Source: CAYNRA01 sp046293395
GTDB taxonomy: Bacteria; Bacteroidota; Bacteroidia; Cytophagales; Spirosomataceae
Assembly (NCBI GenBank): GCA_046293395.1
Contig: JBKBOU010000002.1
Coordinates: 434,001-498,000 of the forward strand
DNA length: 64,000 bases
Direction: 5' to 3'
Below, piece by piece: positions 15,390 through 25,024 of this stretch. The first letter of the stretch is position 1; every line of letters starts with the position of its first letter. A model generated the notes under the pieces. The model made no database searches and had not been told where the DNA came from. It saw only the letters and a program-made list of their open reading frames with translations. The position numbers and the translations under genes were made by a program.

Positions 15390-17489
15390 ATGGTTACGTA
15401 CCACGCGATAGTATATTCACTTCTTTTTTACCTAGCTGGATTTTGTGTGTTGTTTCTTGTTCGCACAAAATGGGACGAATCTCTGATAGGGCTCGTGTCT
15501 TCCTTCTTGAGTATCATCGGTTTTTTATTTACCCTCGATAGTATTTATCGCTATGAAGAGCCAGTTCATATCGCCTGGAATTGGTTTACTATTGGAGAAC
15601 TTCCTTTCCTTATTGAACTAATAATCAATCCATTAACTCTACTTTTACTTTTCCTTGTCCAATTAATTGGCACCTTAGTACAACTCTATTCTATCCACTA
15701 CATGCGCGGAGACCGAGGTTTTGGTCGCTATTTCGCCTACTTAAACCTCTTCCTCTTTGCCATGACTGGCATTGTCATTTCTGGCAACTTATTTCAAGTT
15801 TTCTTTTTTTGGGAATTAGTCGGTGCCGCCTCCTACTTATTGATTGGTTTTTGGTACGAAAGAAAAGCCGCCACCCAAGCTGCTTTGAAAGCATTTCTGA
15901 TGAACAGACTAGGCGATGTCCTTTTCTTATTTGGCATTTTTTATCTATTACACGTCATCGGGACAACCTCTTTACTGGATTTAGAAAGTAAAATAGTTTC
16001 CTTAAACCCAGATACAGTATCTTGGATAGGCGTTTTATTTTTATTGGGAATAGTAGGAAAATCAGCGCAATTTCCGCTGCAAGTATGGCTGCCTGATGCA
16101 ATGGAAGGCCCAACTCCCGCATCTGCCCTCATTCATGCCGCTACCATGGTAGTTGCCGGGTTATTTATCCTTGCTCGACTAGACTTCCTTCTGACTGATT
16201 TCAACCAATTTGCTTTCATTGGAATTGGCTTATTTACAGCCTTTTTAGCCGCTTTGTCCGCCACCGCACAATTTGATGTTAAGAAAGTATTAGCCTACTC
16301 AACTATCTCCCAATTAGGGCTTATGCTTGTTGGAATCGGGGTGGGCGCTACTTCGGCATCATTACTTCACCTCACAACACACGCCTTTTTCAAAGCTGGA
16401 CTTTTCTTAGCGGCAGGCAATATCATTCATTTTTTTCATCATCAGGACATGCGTAAGATGGGGGGAATTATCCACTCACATCCGTATTTATTTTTTGCTT
16501 TTGGGGTTTGCTCCGCTTCTCTCGCGGGTTTTCCTCTGTTAAGTGGCTTTATTTCAAAAGATACGCTTCTTCTAGCCACCGTACATTGGGCAGAAAAGCA
16601 AGCAAATCCATCTGCCTGGCTTGTTCCTGCTTTGTTCTTAGTCATTTCTGCCATTACAGCTTTCTATGTAACACGTCAGGTTTATCTTATCTTCTTGAAC
16701 AGAAAAAACAGCAGTCTGCGCTCAGACCTTAGTTATCTTTTCACGACAGCTTCCCAACAAATAAAAGAACGTGTAGATATTCTTGTAGCTGCCAATGATG
16801 AAGAGGCAGAAATACCTAGTAATCAATCATTAAAAACTCACATTCAACAGATTACACAAAAAGATATTGCTATTACACTGTTGGTTCTGTGTTCTTTTTT
16901 CTTCTTTTTTTCCATGAATCCATTGGATGGAGAGGCGAGTTGGTTTTTCCAGATTTTTCCGCTCTCTCTACCTCACCTCACCCCTCTTCCTTATATTGCA
17001 GCGACTCTTACGTTGCTCAGTACATTGTTTGCTTATGAGTGGACAAAAAGTAGATATGGCCAAAATAGACCCTATCCTGAGCCACCGACTTTTTGGCAGC
17101 AACTTCGTTTTCGTCATTTCTTTTTGGATTATTTATACGGAAAATTCGTCACTTTTCTCATCATTTATCTACCAACCCGTCTGGACGATGACGAAGATTT
17201 ACACGTAACGACCACATTAACAGGGCTTTCCTATCTTTCAAAAAAAACCGATGAGAACGGGATAGAATATCTGATTAAACAATTGATAAATAGCTTCTTA
17301 CGAATTAGTGACTACCTAGCAAAACTAGAATATTATGTGATTGATGGGGCTATTCGCTCTTTGTACAAGGGAATTGGCTGGGTGGGTAAACGTACCAAAC
17401 AAATCCAAGGTGGCGCTGTGCAATTATACGTTGGAGCGATGATATTATTTATACTTATCCTCATTCTCATCTTATTTATTAGTGGATAA
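15390..17489 (+). CDS. nuoL: NADH-quinone oxidoreductase subunit L
   Basis: Distal antiporter-like proton-pumping subunit of complex I, 699 residues from the ATG at 15390; a GTG five codons upstream is an alternative start. About 16 membrane helices are visible. The conserved block WLPDAMEGPTPASALIHAATMVVAG (part of the Proton_antipo_M domain) and the helix HAFFKAGLFLAAGNIIHFFHHQDMRKMGG are intact. A hydrophilic loop (about 440-495) and the long C-terminal region with the lateral helix make it longer than E. coli NuoL (613). It heads a three-gene unit nuoLMN; nuoA-K are not in the window. Confidence 0.96.
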   Translation: MVTYHAIVYSLLFYLAGFCVLFLVRTKWDESLIGLVSSFLSIIGFLFTLDSIYRYEEPVHIAWNWFTIGELPFLIELIINPLTLLLLFLVQLIGTLVQLYSIHYMRGDRGFGRYFAYLNLFLFAMTGIVISGNLFQVFFFWELVGAASYLLIGFWYERKAATQAALKAFLMNRLGDVLFLFGIFYLLHVIGTTSLLDLESKIVSLNPDTVSWIGVLFLLGIVGKSAQFPLQVWLPDAMEGPTPASALIHAATMVVAGLFILARLDFLLTDFNQFAFIGIGLFTAFLAALSATAQFDVKKVLAYSTISQLGLMLVGIGVGATSASLLHLTTHAFFKAGLFLAAGNIIHFFHHQDMRKMGGIIHSHPYLFFAFGVCSASLAGFPLLSGFISKDTLLLATVHWAEKQANPSAWLVPALFLVISAITAFYVTRQVYLIFLNRKNSSLRSDLSYLFTTASQQIKERVDILVAANDEEAEIPSNQSLKTHIQQITQKDIAITLLVLCSFFFFFSMNPLDGEASWFFQIFPLSLPHLTPLPYIAATLTLLSTLFAYEWTKSRYGQNRPYPEPPTFWQQLRFRHFFLDYLYGKFVTFLIIYLPTRLDDDEDLHVTTTLTGLSYLSKKTDENGIEYLIKQLINSFLRISDYLAKLEYYVIDGAIRSLYKGIGWVGKRTKQIQGGAVQLYVGAMILFILILILILFISG

Positions 17490-17551
17490 TTTTTCTATCC
17501 TTTGGAGATTTAAAAACGATTCCTCTTTTTTATCATACGATTTTATCTTTT

Positions 17552-19135
17552 ATGAACAGTTATTTACTCTCTAGTCTGATATTTTTACCTTTGGTAGTCG
17601 GATTCATCCTCCTTTTTCTACCCGAAGTCTATAAAAAAACCTTCCAATGGATTACCCTGATTACCTCATTGGTCAATCTACTGACTGTATTTACGCTGTA
17701 TGTAAATTTTGATACGACACAAACGACCTATCAATTTGTTGAAGACATCCCTTGGATTTCCCTCGAATTATCTCAAAATCAACGCATTAACATTCGGTAC
17801 GTATTGGGTATTGACGGAATAAGCCTTCCCATGATTTTATTGGCTGCTGCTGTGCTTGTCATTGGTGCAATTTCCTCTTTTTCAATCACGCACAAAGAAC
17901 GGATGTACCTATCTCTTTACCTATTCCTTTCCAGCGCCATTATGGGTTGTTTTGTTGCGCTTGATTTCTTCTTATTTTTCTTATTTTTTGAGTTTATGTT
18001 ACTTCCCATGTATTTTCTAATTGCCATGTGGGGAGGAGAAAACCGTTCGTACGCTTCCATAAAGTTTTTTATTTATACTTTAATTGGTTCCATTTTCATT
18101 CTAGTCGCTGTCATCATATTAGGTATGTCCGTTTATGATACCACCTATTTGATTCCTGACCAACTTAGCACAGTAGTTCATTCCTTTGATTTTAGACTAT
18201 TAGCGAATGTAAAAAATATTTTACCGGACTCACTCTTAGCACCCAATAATACAACAGAGATATTGGGATTATCCGGCAGACATTTTGTCTTCCTGTTGCT
18301 ATTTCTTGGTTTTGGTATCAAATTACCAATGGTTCCACTTCATACTTGGTTGCCTGACGCACACGTAGAAGCCCCAACTCCAGTGTCGGTTGTTTTAGCG
18401 GGTATTTTACTGAAAGTAGGAGGCTATGGACTACTCAGAACTGGGTACGTTTTCTTACCCGACGCAGCAAAAGATTTCTCAACAGTTGTCGCCGCTTTTG
18501 GGGTTATTTCTATCCTTTACGGTGCTTTGAACGCATTGGCGCAAACAGACTTGAAGAAACTCGTTGCCTATTCCTCTGTTTCACACATGGGTTTTGTATT
18601 CTTGGGCTTTGCTGCGGGCAACAGTGAGGGAATCGCAGGAGCGGTATATCAAATGTTTAGCCACGGGATTTTATCCTCGATGCTCTTTCTAGTAGCAGGC
18701 GTACTTTACGACAGAACGCACGACCGACAAATTGCCAATTACAGTGGGCTTGCCACTAAAATGCCCATTTATACATTTTTGACAGCCATCGCTTTCTTTG
18801 GGTCACTGGGTCTTCCCTTATTTTCTGGTTTCATTGGTGAGTTTTTTACCCTTTTTGGGGCATTCCACAGTCCGTCTCTTTCTATCGTTTGGCCAGCTGC
18901 TGCCGCATTGGGCATTGTACTCGGCGCAGCTTATTTACTCTGGACATTGCAACGTATGTTCATGGGTACATGGGCAATACACGCCTCACTCCCTCAAGAA
19001 CTACCCGATGTACAACTCCGAGAAAAAATAATGCTCATTTCTCTTGCCATTGCAGCAGTTGTATTTGGCGTATTCCCTTCTATCCTCTTTGATATCACAG
19101 AATCTACTGTAAGTCAAATTGTTAACTTATTCTAA
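17552..19135 (+). CDS. nuoM: NADH-quinone oxidoreductase subunit M
   Basis: Second antiporter-like subunit of complex I, 527 residues with about 14 helices. Diagnostic segments are the VLGIDGISLPMILL motif near residue 85, PLHTWLPDAHVEAPTPVSVVLAG with its buried charged residues, and LKKLVAYSSVSHMGFVFLG. Length matches the family (E. coli 509). The start lies 62 bases after nuoL, and nuoN begins 9 bases after its stop, consistent with one transcript. Confidence 0.96.
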   Translation: MNSYLLSSLIFLPLVVGFILLFLPEVYKKTFQWITLITSLVNLLTVFTLYVNFDTTQTTYQFVEDIPWISLELSQNQRINIRYVLGIDGISLPMILLAAAVLVIGAISSFSITHKERMYLSLYLFLSSAIMGCFVALDFFLFFLFFEFMLLPMYFLIAMWGGENRSYASIKFFIYTLIGSIFILVAVIILGMSVYDTTYLIPDQLSTVVHSFDFRLLANVKNILPDSLLAPNNTTEILGLSGRHFVFLLLFLGFGIKLPMVPLHTWLPDAHVEAPTPVSVVLAGILLKVGGYGLLRTGYVFLPDAAKDFSTVVAAFGVISILYGALNALAQTDLKKLVAYSSVSHMGFVFLGFAAGNSEGIAGAVYQMFSHGILSSMLFLVAGVLYDRTHDRQIANYSGLATKMPIYTFLTAIAFFGSLGLPLFSGFIGEFFTLFGAFHSPSLSIVWPAAAALGIVLGAAYLLWTLQRMFMGTWAIHASLPQELPDVQLREKIMLISLAIAAVVFGVFPSILFDITESTVSQIVNLF

Positions 19136-19144
19136 AATTAATAA

Positions 19145-20620
19145 ATGAAAAGTAAATTAACCCAAATTCTTGATTTCTTTCCGTATATCGGACTTGAGAT
19201 TGGTCTTTTCATTGCAGCTCTTGGCTTTTTGCTCGCCCTCGTTTTTTCGCCCTCACTCACTGAAAAACAATTCAGACCTACTCTTCTTCTCGCGCTCGTA
19301 GGTCTATTACTCATTATTCTTTTCACATCCTTTGTATGTACAAAAGTGTTTTTTGGAAGTACAAACTCGCCCATTTATCTGTATCAAGAACTTTTTATTC
19401 TATCCAAAAAGTCTATCCTATACAAACAAGCCATTCTACTAGGCGCTATCCTACTTGTCTTGCATCTTTGGAGCATGAAGTATAGCCTTCCAACAGAGTT
19501 TTTTGTCCTTTTTCTTGCTGCCCTTGCCTCTCTTTTTTTCTTGGTCATGGCAAATCATTGGTTGGCTTTGTACGTTAGCCTCGAATTTGTCTCTATTTGC
19601 TCTTATCTTCTTGTTGCGCTCTTCCGACAAAAAGTTCACGCAGAAGCAGGCATTAAATACTTGCTCGTTGGAGCGATAAGTTCAGCGATTATGCTCTATG
19701 GCATTTCATTTCTTTACGGACTTACAGGGCAAGTGGACTTCGCTTCCTTGCAAACCCTCTTTCGTTCAAATGATGCAACATGGACACACCAAGTCGCTCT
19801 TTTTCTTGCCTTAGCAGGTCTGTTCTTTAAACTTTCGGCAGCACCATTCCATACTTATACACCAGACGTTTACGAAGCAGCTCCCGCGCCCGTTGCTTCT
19901 TTTTTAGCGATTCTTCCTAAAATAGCTTCGTTGCTTGCGTTGCAACAAATCTTGGTTCACCTAGAAGGCGCCTTCCTCGTTGCACTCACTGTTTTAATCC
20001 TTTTGTCTTGGATTATTGGAAACTTTTCCGCCCTTTGGCAAACAAACACCAAAAGAATGCTTGGCTATTCGGCTATCGCGCAGTCTGGGTTTATCCTTGT
20101 TGCCCTAACAACCTCCAACAGCCCAAATGCAGAGCGAGCCATAGAAGTCTATGTCTTTACCTATATGTTTATTTCTATCAATGCATTTTTGCTTATTGAT
20201 TTGCTTGCCAGAACTAAAAATTCGTTCGCGCTAGACACACTCAAGGGAACAGCTGCAACCAATAAAATACTTGGTGTTTCAGCCGTGCTTATCGCCATCG
20301 CTCTTGTTGGTTTACCGCCCACAATAGGTTTTACAGGAAAGCTCTTGGTTTTTTCAAGTATCTGGGAGGAATACAACCTGACCACACAAAAAATACATTT
20401 AATTTTACTTATTTTCGGACTTTTAAACGCCGCAATTTCCTTATTCTACTACATAAAAATTCCGTATTTTATGATAGTTTCAGAAGGACAAGAGACCAAT
20501 AAGGATATATCTTCTCGCTTTTTGGTGGCTGAATGGTACTGCTTTTCTTTGTCAATTTTTCTGGTTTATCTCTTCTTTTTCCCAAAAATTCTGTTCGATT
20601 GGTTGTTATTTTTTACGTAA
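19145..20620 (+). CDS. nuoN: NADH-quinone oxidoreductase subunit N
   Basis: Third antiporter-like subunit of complex I, 491 residues and about 14 helices. SAAPFHTYTPDVYEAAPAPVASFLA and TKRMLGYSAIAQSGFILVAL are the NuoN-specific versions of the Proton_antipo_M motifs. GLPPTIGFTGKLLVFSS near residue 390 is also typical. It is the last gene of the nuoLMN unit, with 135 bases of non-coding DNA before the TonB-dependent receptor. Confidence 0.95.
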   Translation: MKSKLTQILDFFPYIGLEIGLFIAALGFLLALVFSPSLTEKQFRPTLLLALVGLLLIILFTSFVCTKVFFGSTNSPIYLYQELFILSKKSILYKQAILLGAILLVLHLWSMKYSLPTEFFVLFLAALASLFFLVMANHWLALYVSLEFVSICSYLLVALFRQKVHAEAGIKYLLVGAISSAIMLYGISFLYGLTGQVDFASLQTLFRSNDATWTHQVALFLALAGLFFKLSAAPFHTYTPDVYEAAPAPVASFLAILPKIASLLALQQILVHLEGAFLVALTVLILLSWIIGNFSALWQTNTKRMLGYSAIAQSGFILVALTTSNSPNAERAIEVYVFTYMFISINAFLLIDLLARTKNSFALDTLKGTAATNKILGVSAVLIAIALVGLPPTIGFTGKLLVFSSIWEEYNLTTQKIHLILLIFGLLNAAISLFYYIKIPYFMIVSEGQETNKDISSRFLVAEWYCFSLSIFLVYLFFFPKILFDWLLFFT

Positions 20621-20755
20621 AAACCAATTGCTTTTCTTGTTACATCGATACAATTATCTGATTTATCTTTTTTCTATGTCAATCAACGGCTCTTTACTAA
20701 CCTTTTCGAGCCTAAAATTGTCATATACTCACACATTCGTTGGAAAAATCCCGAA

Positions 20756-23254
20756 ATGAATCTTACAAATTTTATGAATTGCACAGTTAAATCAGTAGCC
20801 CTTAGCCTATTTCTACTTTTCTCCATTTCTTCTTTTACCTTGGCACAAACCGTTGAGTTGAAAGGAGCCATCGTGGACTCTGCCACCAACCAACCCGTCG
20901 AATTCGCCGCCGTAGGATTGTGGCTAAACAACAAACCCATTGACGGAGGATTGACGGATTTGCAAGGCCAATTTTCTTTCAAAAATGTATCAAAAACAGC
21001 TACCTACAAATTGGTTATCTCGTATATTGGATACAAACCCATGACCGTCTCTAATTTGAAATACACAGGCAATGCACCCGTCTGGAATGTGGGAAACATC
21101 AAATTAACAGGGGAAGCACAGATGCTTCAAGAAGTGACCGTTACGGGGCAAGCCGCGCTCATTGAAGAACGAATTGACAAAATGGTTTACAACGCAGACA
21201 AAGATTTAACAAACCGAGGAGGCAGTGCTGAGGACGTTCTTCGCAAAGTCCCCATGCTTTCTGTGGACTTAGACGGCAACGTCAGTTTACGCGGAAGTGC
21301 CAATGTTCGGGTTTTAATTGACGGAAAGCCCTCTTCTATTTTTGCAGCAAGTATCGCAGATGCACTCCAACAAATTCCTTCAGACCAAATTAAAAGCGTA
21401 GAAGTCATTACGTCGCCAGGTGCAAAATACGATGCGGAAGGTACGGCGGGTATTATCAATATCATCACAAAGAAAAACCGACTTTCTGGCGTAACCGGTT
21501 TTGTTTCTATGGGAGTTGGCTATTTGGGTTCTTTCGGAAACGGGAACTTGAACCTCCGCGATAAAAAGTGGGGAATTTCACTGAACGGAGGCGGCCGTTT
21601 CTCTTACAACGTTCGGAACGACGGATTTACAGCGCGAGAAAGCCGTGTCGGCGATTTACCTACCTACTTATTACAATTGGACGACAACCGTTCCACGCGT
21701 AATAATGGCAATTACCAGGGAACATTCGATTATGACTTCAACGAAAAGAATAATTTCTCTATCGGATTCAGAATTAACCAAGGTGGAAATTCATCCATTG
21801 GTTCACAAACTACCGAATTGCAGGACGCAAACAGAGTTATCGTCAATCAATTTGTTCGAGATGTGGATCAAACCAGACAAAATTTAACCTACAATTTTGA
21901 TGTAACTTATACCAAAAAATACGATAAACCCGACCAAGAACTTAGCGTTCTTGGGCAAATCAGCAGAAACAACCGAAACGAAAACTTCGATGCGCTGCGG
22001 AATGGTCAACCTTTTGAAATGAGCCGAAATAGCGGCTTAGACCAAGAAATCACACTGCAAGTTGATTATGTTCAACCTTGGAACAAAAACCGTTTGGATA
22101 TTGGTGGAAAAGCCATTCTTCGTGATGTTACAAGTGATGGGACTTTCTCTATTTATAATTCTACCACGCAAACCTTTGTGCCGAATCCTGCTCGTGCCAA
22201 TTTCTTAGATTACAACCAAGATGTCCTTGCACTCTATTCGTCACTCACATTTGCATTTCCCAACAAATGGGGCTTACAAGCCGGCGGACGTTTGGAAAGA
22301 ACCATTATCGGTGCAGATTTCAAGGACGTAAGCAATGCAGATATTCCTGATTACACAAGCTTTCTCCCAAGTGTAAACGTTTCAAAAGCACTCGGAAAAA
22401 GCCATAAGTTTCGACTAAGCTACGCACAACGTATCGAACGACCTTCCATTCGTTTCTTGAATCCGTTCGTGAATTTATCCAATCCAACAGATATTTCTTT
22501 CGGAAATCCTGTATTAGCGCCAGAGCTAGTTGATCAATTTGAACTAAATTACAGTACTTTTTACAAAGCAAATTCCATTACGCTTTCCCTATTTAATAGG
22601 TCAACAGATAATAGCATTACGTCTGTAAGAAGCATAGAACGTGTTGGTAATCAAGACATTACACAGACAACTTTTGACAATATTGGTATCAACAGAAGTA
22701 CGGGCGTCAATGTTTCAACCTCTTTACAACCTACCAAGAATTTCAGATTGGGTGCCGGCGTAAATGCCTTTTATGTCTATCTGGACAACCGTCTGATTTC
22801 AAATGAAGGATGGAATTACAACTACAACGCCAATGCTTCTTATACATTTGGTGGCGGTTGGGCTGCACAATTTTTCGGATTTTACCGGACACCAAGTATT
22901 GAATTGCAGGGACTTCAAGGTGCCTTTAATTTCCATACACTTTCGTTCAAAAAAGACGTAAAGAACAAGAAAGGAAGCTTTGGTTTGGGGTTAGAAAACC
23001 CTTTTGCAAAGGCGATTGTCATCAAATCTAACTTTGCGGATGCAACGAATCCGAACTTTTCATTCACACAAGAAAACGTACGAAATATTTACAGACGAGC
23101 TATCCGCGTGGACTTCCAGTACAGATTTGGCAAAATGGATGCAACAGGAAACACGGGGCTTTTCAAGAAAAGAAAAAGTATTCAAAACGATGATTTAAAG
23201 TCTGGTGGTGACGGTGGCGAAGAAGGCGGTGCACCAGGAGGCCGCAGAGGATAA
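20756..23254 (+). CDS. TonB-dependent outer-membrane receptor with carboxypeptidase-regulatory-like N-domain
   Basis: An 832-residue outer-membrane protein. A signal peptide (about 1-30, ending TLAQ) precedes a CarboxypepD_reg-like beta-sandwich (about 32-115), a plug domain (about 130-225, with AEDVLRKVPMLSVDLDGNV and VRVLIDGKPSS) and a C-terminal barrel of the OMP_b-brl_3 type. The end is a charged glycine-rich tail (GGDGGEEGGAPGGRRG), a feature I recall for this receptor subfamily. No SusD, enzyme or metal gene is adjacent, so the ligand is not inferable. It is transcribed alone and followed by a strong terminator. The start could also be the second methionine (20774). Confidence 0.92.
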   Translation: MNLTNFMNCTVKSVALSLFLLFSISSFTLAQTVELKGAIVDSATNQPVEFAAVGLWLNNKPIDGGLTDLQGQFSFKNVSKTATYKLVISYIGYKPMTVSNLKYTGNAPVWNVGNIKLTGEAQMLQEVTVTGQAALIEERIDKMVYNADKDLTNRGGSAEDVLRKVPMLSVDLDGNVSLRGSANVRVLIDGKPSSIFAASIADALQQIPSDQIKSVEVITSPGAKYDAEGTAGIINIITKKNRLSGVTGFVSMGVGYLGSFGNGNLNLRDKKWGISLNGGGRFSYNVRNDGFTARESRVGDLPTYLLQLDDNRSTRNNGNYQGTFDYDFNEKNNFSIGFRINQGGNSSIGSQTTELQDANRVIVNQFVRDVDQTRQNLTYNFDVTYTKKYDKPDQELSVLGQISRNNRNENFDALRNGQPFEMSRNSGLDQEITLQVDYVQPWNKNRLDIGGKAILRDVTSDGTFSIYNSTTQTFVPNPARANFLDYNQDVLALYSSLTFAFPNKWGLQAGGRLERTIIGADFKDVSNADIPDYTSFLPSVNVSKALGKSHKFRLSYAQRIERPSIRFLNPFVNLSNPTDISFGNPVLAPELVDQFELNYSTFYKANSITLSLFNRSTDNSITSVRSIERVGNQDITQTTFDNIGINRSTGVNVSTSLQPTKNFRLGAGVNAFYVYLDNRLISNEGWNYNYNANASYTFGGGWAAQFFGFYRTPSIELQGLQGAFNFHTLSFKKDVKNKKGSFGLGLENPFAKAIVIKSNFADATNPNFSFTQENVRNIYRRAIRVDFQYRFGKMDATGNTGLFKKRKSIQNDDLKSGGDGGEEGGAPGGRRG

Positions 23255-23256
23255 AC

Positions 23257-23295
23257 AAAAAGAGGCGCAAGTTTACTAACTGCGCCTCTTTTTTT
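23257..23295. terminator. bidirectional terminator
   Basis: A 13-base inverted repeat AAAAAGAGGCGCA (23257-23269) / TGCGCCTCTTTTT (23281-23293), GC-rich in the stem core with T-run and A-run flanks, sits between the receptor gene and the convergent nuclease gene. Confidence 0.92.
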
Positions 23296-24943
23296 AGATA
23301 AAATCTACCCGTAACACAAACGACTCCAATCCGTTCTCTCGAAAAAAAGACTGCCAGAAAACCTGTTGGTTTGACAGATGGTCTGTTGGTGACTTGACCT
23401 CCACAAAAAACAATTTCTCTTCGTTTCGAACCATTAAATCAGGAAATCCACGCCCATTTTCCACATGATTTTCCGCCATTTTCAGCCAAATAGTTTTCAG
23501 CGTTTGTAATGGAATTTGTGCGACAGCCAGACGGCACATTTCCCAAATAGCCTCACTCCAGATGACAAACGGGTTCTCTATCCCGTTTTTACGTTGAAAT
23601 ACATTTGCCATTTCTTGAATCACCAAAGCTGGTTCTTGCAATGCCTCCAAACGCAATTGAATTTTATCTTTTCTTTTTTGATAAAAATCGGGTAGGTGAA
23701 AATCCGACGGTCGTCTTTGGAATGGATGGTGAAAAGCGACCAGCGTTTTGTCAAAGATAATATCCCAAAAAACAAGGCCGAAAAGAGCGCGCCACAAGTG
23801 ATTTTCTGCAAACACAGCTTTGTATCCTTCCGATTCATAATAGTGCGCAACACCCATTTCAACATTTCCTTTAAACTCCTTTGAAATAGTGATTTGAGGA
23901 GAATCCTTCAAGACTTGCGTTTTAAGAATCAGTCGTTTTTTATCTCGTTTGATGATTCGGTCATTGGCAAAAATGAGTTCTTCTTCGTGCGTGGGTTGCG
24001 CTTTGATTTCCTCACAAAGTGCCAGAGCGGCATCCCATTCTTTTTGTTTTTCTAATATTCGGACGCGGCGTTCACGGGCAGGTGGCTGCTTGGTTTTTTC
24101 AAATAGAAGCAAGGCTAAATCCAAGGCTTTTTTCTTTTCAAGATACAGTGCGACTTTCAAAATCAAACGTTCCATTGAGCGAGCGGCAAGCTCTTCAAGT
24201 TGGTGAAAAGAAGACTCCCAAACAGCTGATATCCAATCAAATAATACCTCCGAAGCTGTATTTTCATGGATTAATTGATGAAAAATCTCAAATTGATCCG
24301 ATACAAACCATTTATCCTCTGCTTCCTTTCTAGTAGAAAACCGAGCGACTAACTCATCTTGTTTATACGATTGGTACGATAAAATACCCAAGTCACGTAG
24401 CACAAATTCAGTCATATCCATAGACCGATTGCCGAAAAACAAAAACTTCAAGAAGGCAATTTCAGGCTGAAAACTCACGCGAATGATGGATGTATAAGCA
24501 GAAATAGCCTCCATTATATCGTTTTCTGGATATTCTGCCAAGAGAGTTTGTATGTATTCCTCTTTGCGAAGAGCGGCTTTTCCCTTGAGTTTAAACACTT
24601 TTTTTAGTTCCTCTTTAGCCAAAATCCGCAAGACGAGCGGCGTTTCAACCAATTCATAATTTGTATTTGTATCCGTGATAAATCCGTGTTTTTCGAGCTC
24701 CACGAGGCAACTAGGAATCGAAGGGATTTCTTGGTATTCCAGAGAATCTACCCGAAAATACAATCCTCTCCGGTTCGAAAGGCGAACAAACAAACACTGC
24801 GCTTCCTCTGTCAGGCAATAAAATTTACGTAGGAAACGCCATTCGTTTGTATGCAAAATACTTTTATACTTATCCTGCACAAAGGAAAGCAAATAGCAAA
24901 AATTGGTATGATAATAAGTTGGGGGTAGCACGTCATTTTCCAT
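23294..24943 (-). CDS. FAN1-type structure-specific nuclease with VRR-NUC domain
   Basis: A 549-residue cytosolic protein. The C-terminal VRR-NUC domain has the full PD-(D/E)xK core: P501-D502 in GRGFPDLMV, E515 and K517 in VEVKSPTDHLSNQQ, with Q526-Q527 after it. The N-terminal part (about 1-130) resembles the FAN1 wedge/SAP-like region, and the middle (about 240-350) is helical and TPR-like (ALDLALLLFEKTKQPPARERRVRILEK). This order and the length, similar to the roughly 560-residue Pseudomonas FAN1, point to FAN1, which cuts 5' flaps and unhooks interstrand DNA crosslinks. It is alone between two other transcription units and no repair partner is adjacent. Confidence 0.88.
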   Translation of the reverse strand: MENDVLPPTYYHTNFCYLLSFVQDKYKSILHTNEWRFLRKFYCLTEEAQCLFVRLSNRRGLYFRVDSLEYQEIPSIPSCLVELEKHGFITDTNTNYELVETPLVLRILAKEELKKVFKLKGKAALRKEEYIQTLLAEYPENDIMEAISAYTSIIRVSFQPEIAFLKFLFFGNRSMDMTEFVLRDLGILSYQSYKQDELVARFSTRKEAEDKWFVSDQFEIFHQLIHENTASEVLFDWISAVWESSFHQLEELAARSMERLILKVALYLEKKKALDLALLLFEKTKQPPARERRVRILEKQKEWDAALALCEEIKAQPTHEEELIFANDRIIKRDKKRLILKTQVLKDSPQITISKEFKGNVEMGVAHYYESEGYKAVFAENHLWRALFGLVFWDIIFDKTLVAFHHPFQRRPSDFHLPDFYQKRKDKIQLRLEALQEPALVIQEMANVFQRKNGIENPFVIWSEAIWEMCRLAVAQIPLQTLKTIWLKMAENHVENGRGFPDLMVRNEEKLFFVEVKSPTDHLSNQQVFWQSFFRENGLESFVLRVDFI

Positions 24944-25024
24944 GTGTCAAATATAATGGATTTTGCGAAACATCATAAATACATAAATCTCTGTTAATAA
25001 GAACTTTATATTAGATAGGCAAAT

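Noticed and set aside
20756..23254. SusC-type glycan receptor of a polysaccharide utilisation locus
   Set aside because: The protein is 832 residues, of the OMP_b-brl_3 type, and no SusD or carbohydrate-active enzyme gene is adjacent.
23294..24943. Restriction or phage-type VRR-NUC nuclease
   Set aside because: There is no methyltransferase, helicase or phage gene nearby, and the long helical N-terminus fits FAN1.
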